Below, piece after piece: positions 4,101 to 5,548 of a stretch of DNA of 5,548 bases (its first letter is position 1; each line of letters starts with the position of its first letter). The stretch spans positions 1 through 5,548 of the forward strand of contig JAEXZK010000096.1 of NCBI GenBank assembly GCA_023451415.1, read 5' to 3'. A model generated the notes under the pieces. It saw nothing but the letters and a program-made list of their open reading frames with translations, did not search any database and was not told the origin of the DNA. This DNA is from Bacillota bacterium (GTDB lineage Bacteria > Bacillota > Clostridia > Oscillospirales > Ruminococcaceae). The translations under genes and the position numbers were made by a program.

Positions 4101-5129
4101 ATGGCAAGACGCTTGGGAGAATACACCCTGGAGCTCCGGCAGAGCCCCTCGGTCCTCAGCTGGGCCGCCGTGGGCGGCAAGGTGGAGGGGGAGGGCCCTT
4201 TGGCCAAGGAGTTTGACAAGATAGACGACGACACCACCTTTGGCCAGGACACCTGGGAGAAGGCGGAGAGCCTGATGCAGAAGGACGCCGTCAACCTGGC
4301 CCTGAAAAAGGGGAAACTGAGCCCTTCTGACTTGCAGTATGTTTTTGCAGGGGACCTGCTGAACCAGTGCATCAGCTCCACCTACGGCCTGCGGGACCTG
4401 GGGGTGCCGTTTATCGGACTGTACGGCGCCTGCTCCACCATGGCGGAGAGCCTCACCATGGCGGCGCTTTTTGTGGAGGCGGGCTTTGCCCAGCGGGCGG
4501 CTGCGGTCACCTCATCCCACTTCTGCTCCGCGGAGCGGCAGTTCCGCTTCCCTCTGGAGTACGGCGGCCAGCGGCCTCCCACAGCCCAGTGGACGGCCAC
4601 CGCCAGCGGTGCGGCCGTGGTGGGGGAGCGCACCGCAGAGGGCCCCTATGTCCGGGCGGTGACCACCGGACGGATCAAGGACCTGGGCGTCACCGATGCC
4701 AACAACATGGGCGCCGCCATGGCCCCCGCCGCCGCGGACACCCTCCGCCAATATTTCAAGGACAGCGGCACCACCCCCGCGGACTACGACCTCATTGCCA
4801 CCGGGGACCTGGGGGCCGTGGGCTCCGACCTTTTTTACCAGCTGCTGGGGGAGCTGGGGCCCCAGGTGCAGGGCCGTCACAAGGACTGCGGCCTCCTCCT
4901 CTACGACCGGGAAAAGCAGACCCAGGTGGATGCCGGGGGCTCCGGCTGCGGCTGCTCCGCCTCCGTCCTCTGTGCCCATATCCTGCCGGCCATCCGCCGG
5001 GGGGACCTGACCCACGTCCTCTTTATGGCCACGGGGGCCCTGATGTCCCCCACCTCGGTGCAGCAGGGGGAGTCCATCCCCGGAATCGCCCACCTGCTTT
5101 ATCTTTCCTCCGAAAAGGGCGGGGAATAG
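4101..5129 (+). CDS. spoVAD: Stage V sporulation protein AD (dipicolinic acid-binding, thiolase fold)
   Basis: The 342-residue soluble protein matches SpoVAD (338 in B. subtilis) over its whole length. SpoVAD has a thiolase/FabH-like fold but is not known as an enzyme; it binds dipicolinic acid and works with SpoVAC and SpoVAE to load the spore core. Visible marks: SPSVLSWAAVGGKVEGEGPL (16-35), AGDLLNQCISSTYGLR (83-98), the YGACSTMAES motif with Cys111 at the site of a thiolase nucleophile, SSHFCSAERQFRFPLEYG (138-155), GDLGAVGSDLF (235-245) and GSGCGCSASVLCAHILP (280-296). AGGAGGAGG at 4085-4093 overlaps the spoVAC stop codon and leaves 7 nt to the ATG. The next gene is unusually far away (160 nt). 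Confidence 0.97.
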   Translation: MARRLGEYTLELRQSPSVLSWAAVGGKVEGEGPLAKEFDKIDDDTTFGQDTWEKAESLMQKDAVNLALKKGKLSPSDLQYVFAGDLLNQCISSTYGLRDLGVPFIGLYGACSTMAESLTMAALFVEAGFAQRAAAVTSSHFCSAERQFRFPLEYGGQRPPTAQWTATASGAAVVGERTAEGPYVRAVTTGRIKDLGVTDANNMGAAMAPAAADTLRQYFKDSGTTPADYDLIATGDLGAVGSDLFYQLLGELGPQVQGRHKDCGLLLYDREKQTQVDAGGSGCGCSASVLCAHILPAIRRGDLTHVLFMATGALMSPTSVQQGESIPGIAHLLYLSSEKGGE

Positions 5130-5289
5130 GATGGATGGGTTTTCCTGTGTTTTTGGGCCGGGGGGCCATGGGCGGACACCTCCCGCGCCCCATGCGCGAC
5201 AACGCCTTTATCACTTTTCTCCTTCGCGGGATAGGGGCGGCGCTGCAAAATTTGTCTTGCCGACGCGAAGCGGCGGAATGAGGCGTTAT
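5130..5289 (+). repeat. 160-nt structured spacer within the spoVA operon, possible inserted repeat
   Basis: spoVAD and spoVAE usually follow each other closely, yet here 160 nt intervene. The spacer contains CTTCGCG (5222-5228) / CGCGAAG (5264-5270) with an inner CGGC (5238-5241) / GCCG (5259-5262), and further left an imperfect pairing of CATGGGCG with CGCCCCATG. Its G+C-rich hairpins and isolated position resemble dispersed palindromic repeats, but only a genome-wide search could show other copies. Confidence 0.4.
5135..5281 (+). CDS. Possible 48-aa small ORF between spoVAD and spoVAE
   Basis: A frame starting 5 nt after the spoVAD stop would encode MGFPVFLGRGAMGGHLPR, a middle part NAFITFLLRGIGAALQ, and a basic end SCRREAAE. 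Its TGA forms an ATGA overlap with an in-frame upstream ATG of spoVAE (5278), the classical layout for coupled genes. Against it: there is no good ribosome site (only AGGATGG touching the ATG), no known family, and the same DNA is rich in inverted repeats. I think a structured or repeated spacer is at least as likely. Confidence 0.2.
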   Translation: MGFPVFLGRGAMGGHLPRPMRDNAFITFLLRGIGAALQNLSCRREAAE

Positions 5290-5548
5290 ATGGAACTGTT
5301 TATGGAATACTTGAAGGCCTTTGCCGTGGGCGGCGTCCTGTGCGCCATCGGCCAGGTGCTTATTGATTATACCAAGCTTACCCCCGCCCGCATCCTGGTG
5401 GGCTATGTGGTGGCCGGCGTCATCCTGGGGGCGCTGGGGTGGTACCAGCCCCTGATAGAATTTGCCGGGGCGGGAGCTTCGGTGCCCCTCACCGGCTTTG
5501 GCAGCCTTCCCGGCCAGCCATTTCACGACGGACGATTTTTCCCAGGGG
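5290..5548 (+). CDS. spoVAE: Stage V sporulation protein AE, 5' part, cut by the window edge
   Basis: The first 86 residues are visible. MEYLKAFAVGGVLCAIGQ (5-22), LIDYTKLTPARILVGYVVAG (24-43) and FAGAGASVPLTGFG (58-71) are clear SpoVAE marks; the whole protein is usually near 116 residues with several membrane segments and is related to SpoVAC. It forms the membrane part of the dipicolinic acid transport complex. ATG 5290 was chosen because GAGG (5280-5283) lies 6 nt upstream; ATG 5278 and ATG 5302 are in the same frame and also possible. The frame is open back to ATG 5131, but that 53-residue extension is Pro/Arg/Gly-rich and looks untranslated. After GFG the residues (SLPGQPFHDGRF) depart from the LAKG-type sequence I expect, so sequence error or real divergence near the edge is possible. 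Confidence 0.9.
   Translation, partial: MELFMEYLKAFAVGGVLCAIGQVLIDYTKLTPARILVGYVVAGVILGALGWYQPLIEFAGAGASVPLTGFGSLPGQPFHDGRFFPG

Noticed and set aside
4367..5281. A 304-codon plus-strand frame inside spoVAD
   Set aside because: It lies out of frame within a certain gene and is Gly/Arg/Pro/His-rich; only its last 48 codons, beyond spoVAD, were kept as a weak candidate.
1..5548. CRISPR array, tRNA or rRNA genes
   Set aside because: No regularly spaced repeats and no tRNA- or rRNA-like sequence was seen on either strand.

Overview
The window looks like chromosomal DNA from a spore-forming, Gram-positive Clostridia member of fairly high G+C, most likely Oscillospiraceae (Flavonifractor/Intestinimonas-like). 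This rests on the gene content (L13-S9 pair, a YabE-like 3D-domain protein, SpoVM, SpoVAC-AD-AE), strong AGGAGG ribosome sites, and near-perfect sigma-A promoters. The genus is inferred from style, not proven.

Left edge (1-346): an AT-rich, probably non-housekeeping stretch. On the minus strand there is a promoter, a strong RBS and the first codons of a low-molecular-weight protein-tyrosine-phosphatase, which stops after 18 codons just where the P-loop should continue. Further left, a TTG-initiated reading frame may run off the edge. Positions 347-1527 hold the ribosomal protein operon: consensus promoter, structured leader (candidate L13 autoregulatory leader), rplM, rpsI, a duplicated 19-bp copy of the rpsI 3' end, and three terminator-like hairpins in a row.

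Positions 1528-2963 hold a second transcription unit: an AT-rich spacer, a perfect TTGACA-N17-TATAAT promoter, a 5' UTR hairpin with a GCGA loop, a membrane-anchored ubiquitin-like/G5/3D cell-wall protein, and a strong terminator. Converging on it from the right is a small minus-strand bicistron (3053-3346). It encodes a 54-aa double-hydrophobic membrane protein followed by a 28-aa TTG-started peptide that matches SpoVM, the spore-coat-anchoring amphipathic peptide. This operon ends in its own hairpin terminator.

From 3640 to the right edge lies the spoVA operon (spoVAC, spoVAD, partial spoVAE), which encodes the channel and binding protein that move dipicolinic acid in spores. spoVAC and spoVAD are tightly packed, but spoVAD and spoVAE are separated by an unusual 160-nt structured spacer that may be an inserted repeat or a tiny gene. 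SpoVM and SpoVA act in the same developmental programme (mother cell coat and forespore inner membrane respectively), so the right half of the window is a sporulation cluster. The likeliest overlooked items are spoVM, its partner gene, the broken phosphatase and the spacer in the spoVA operon.
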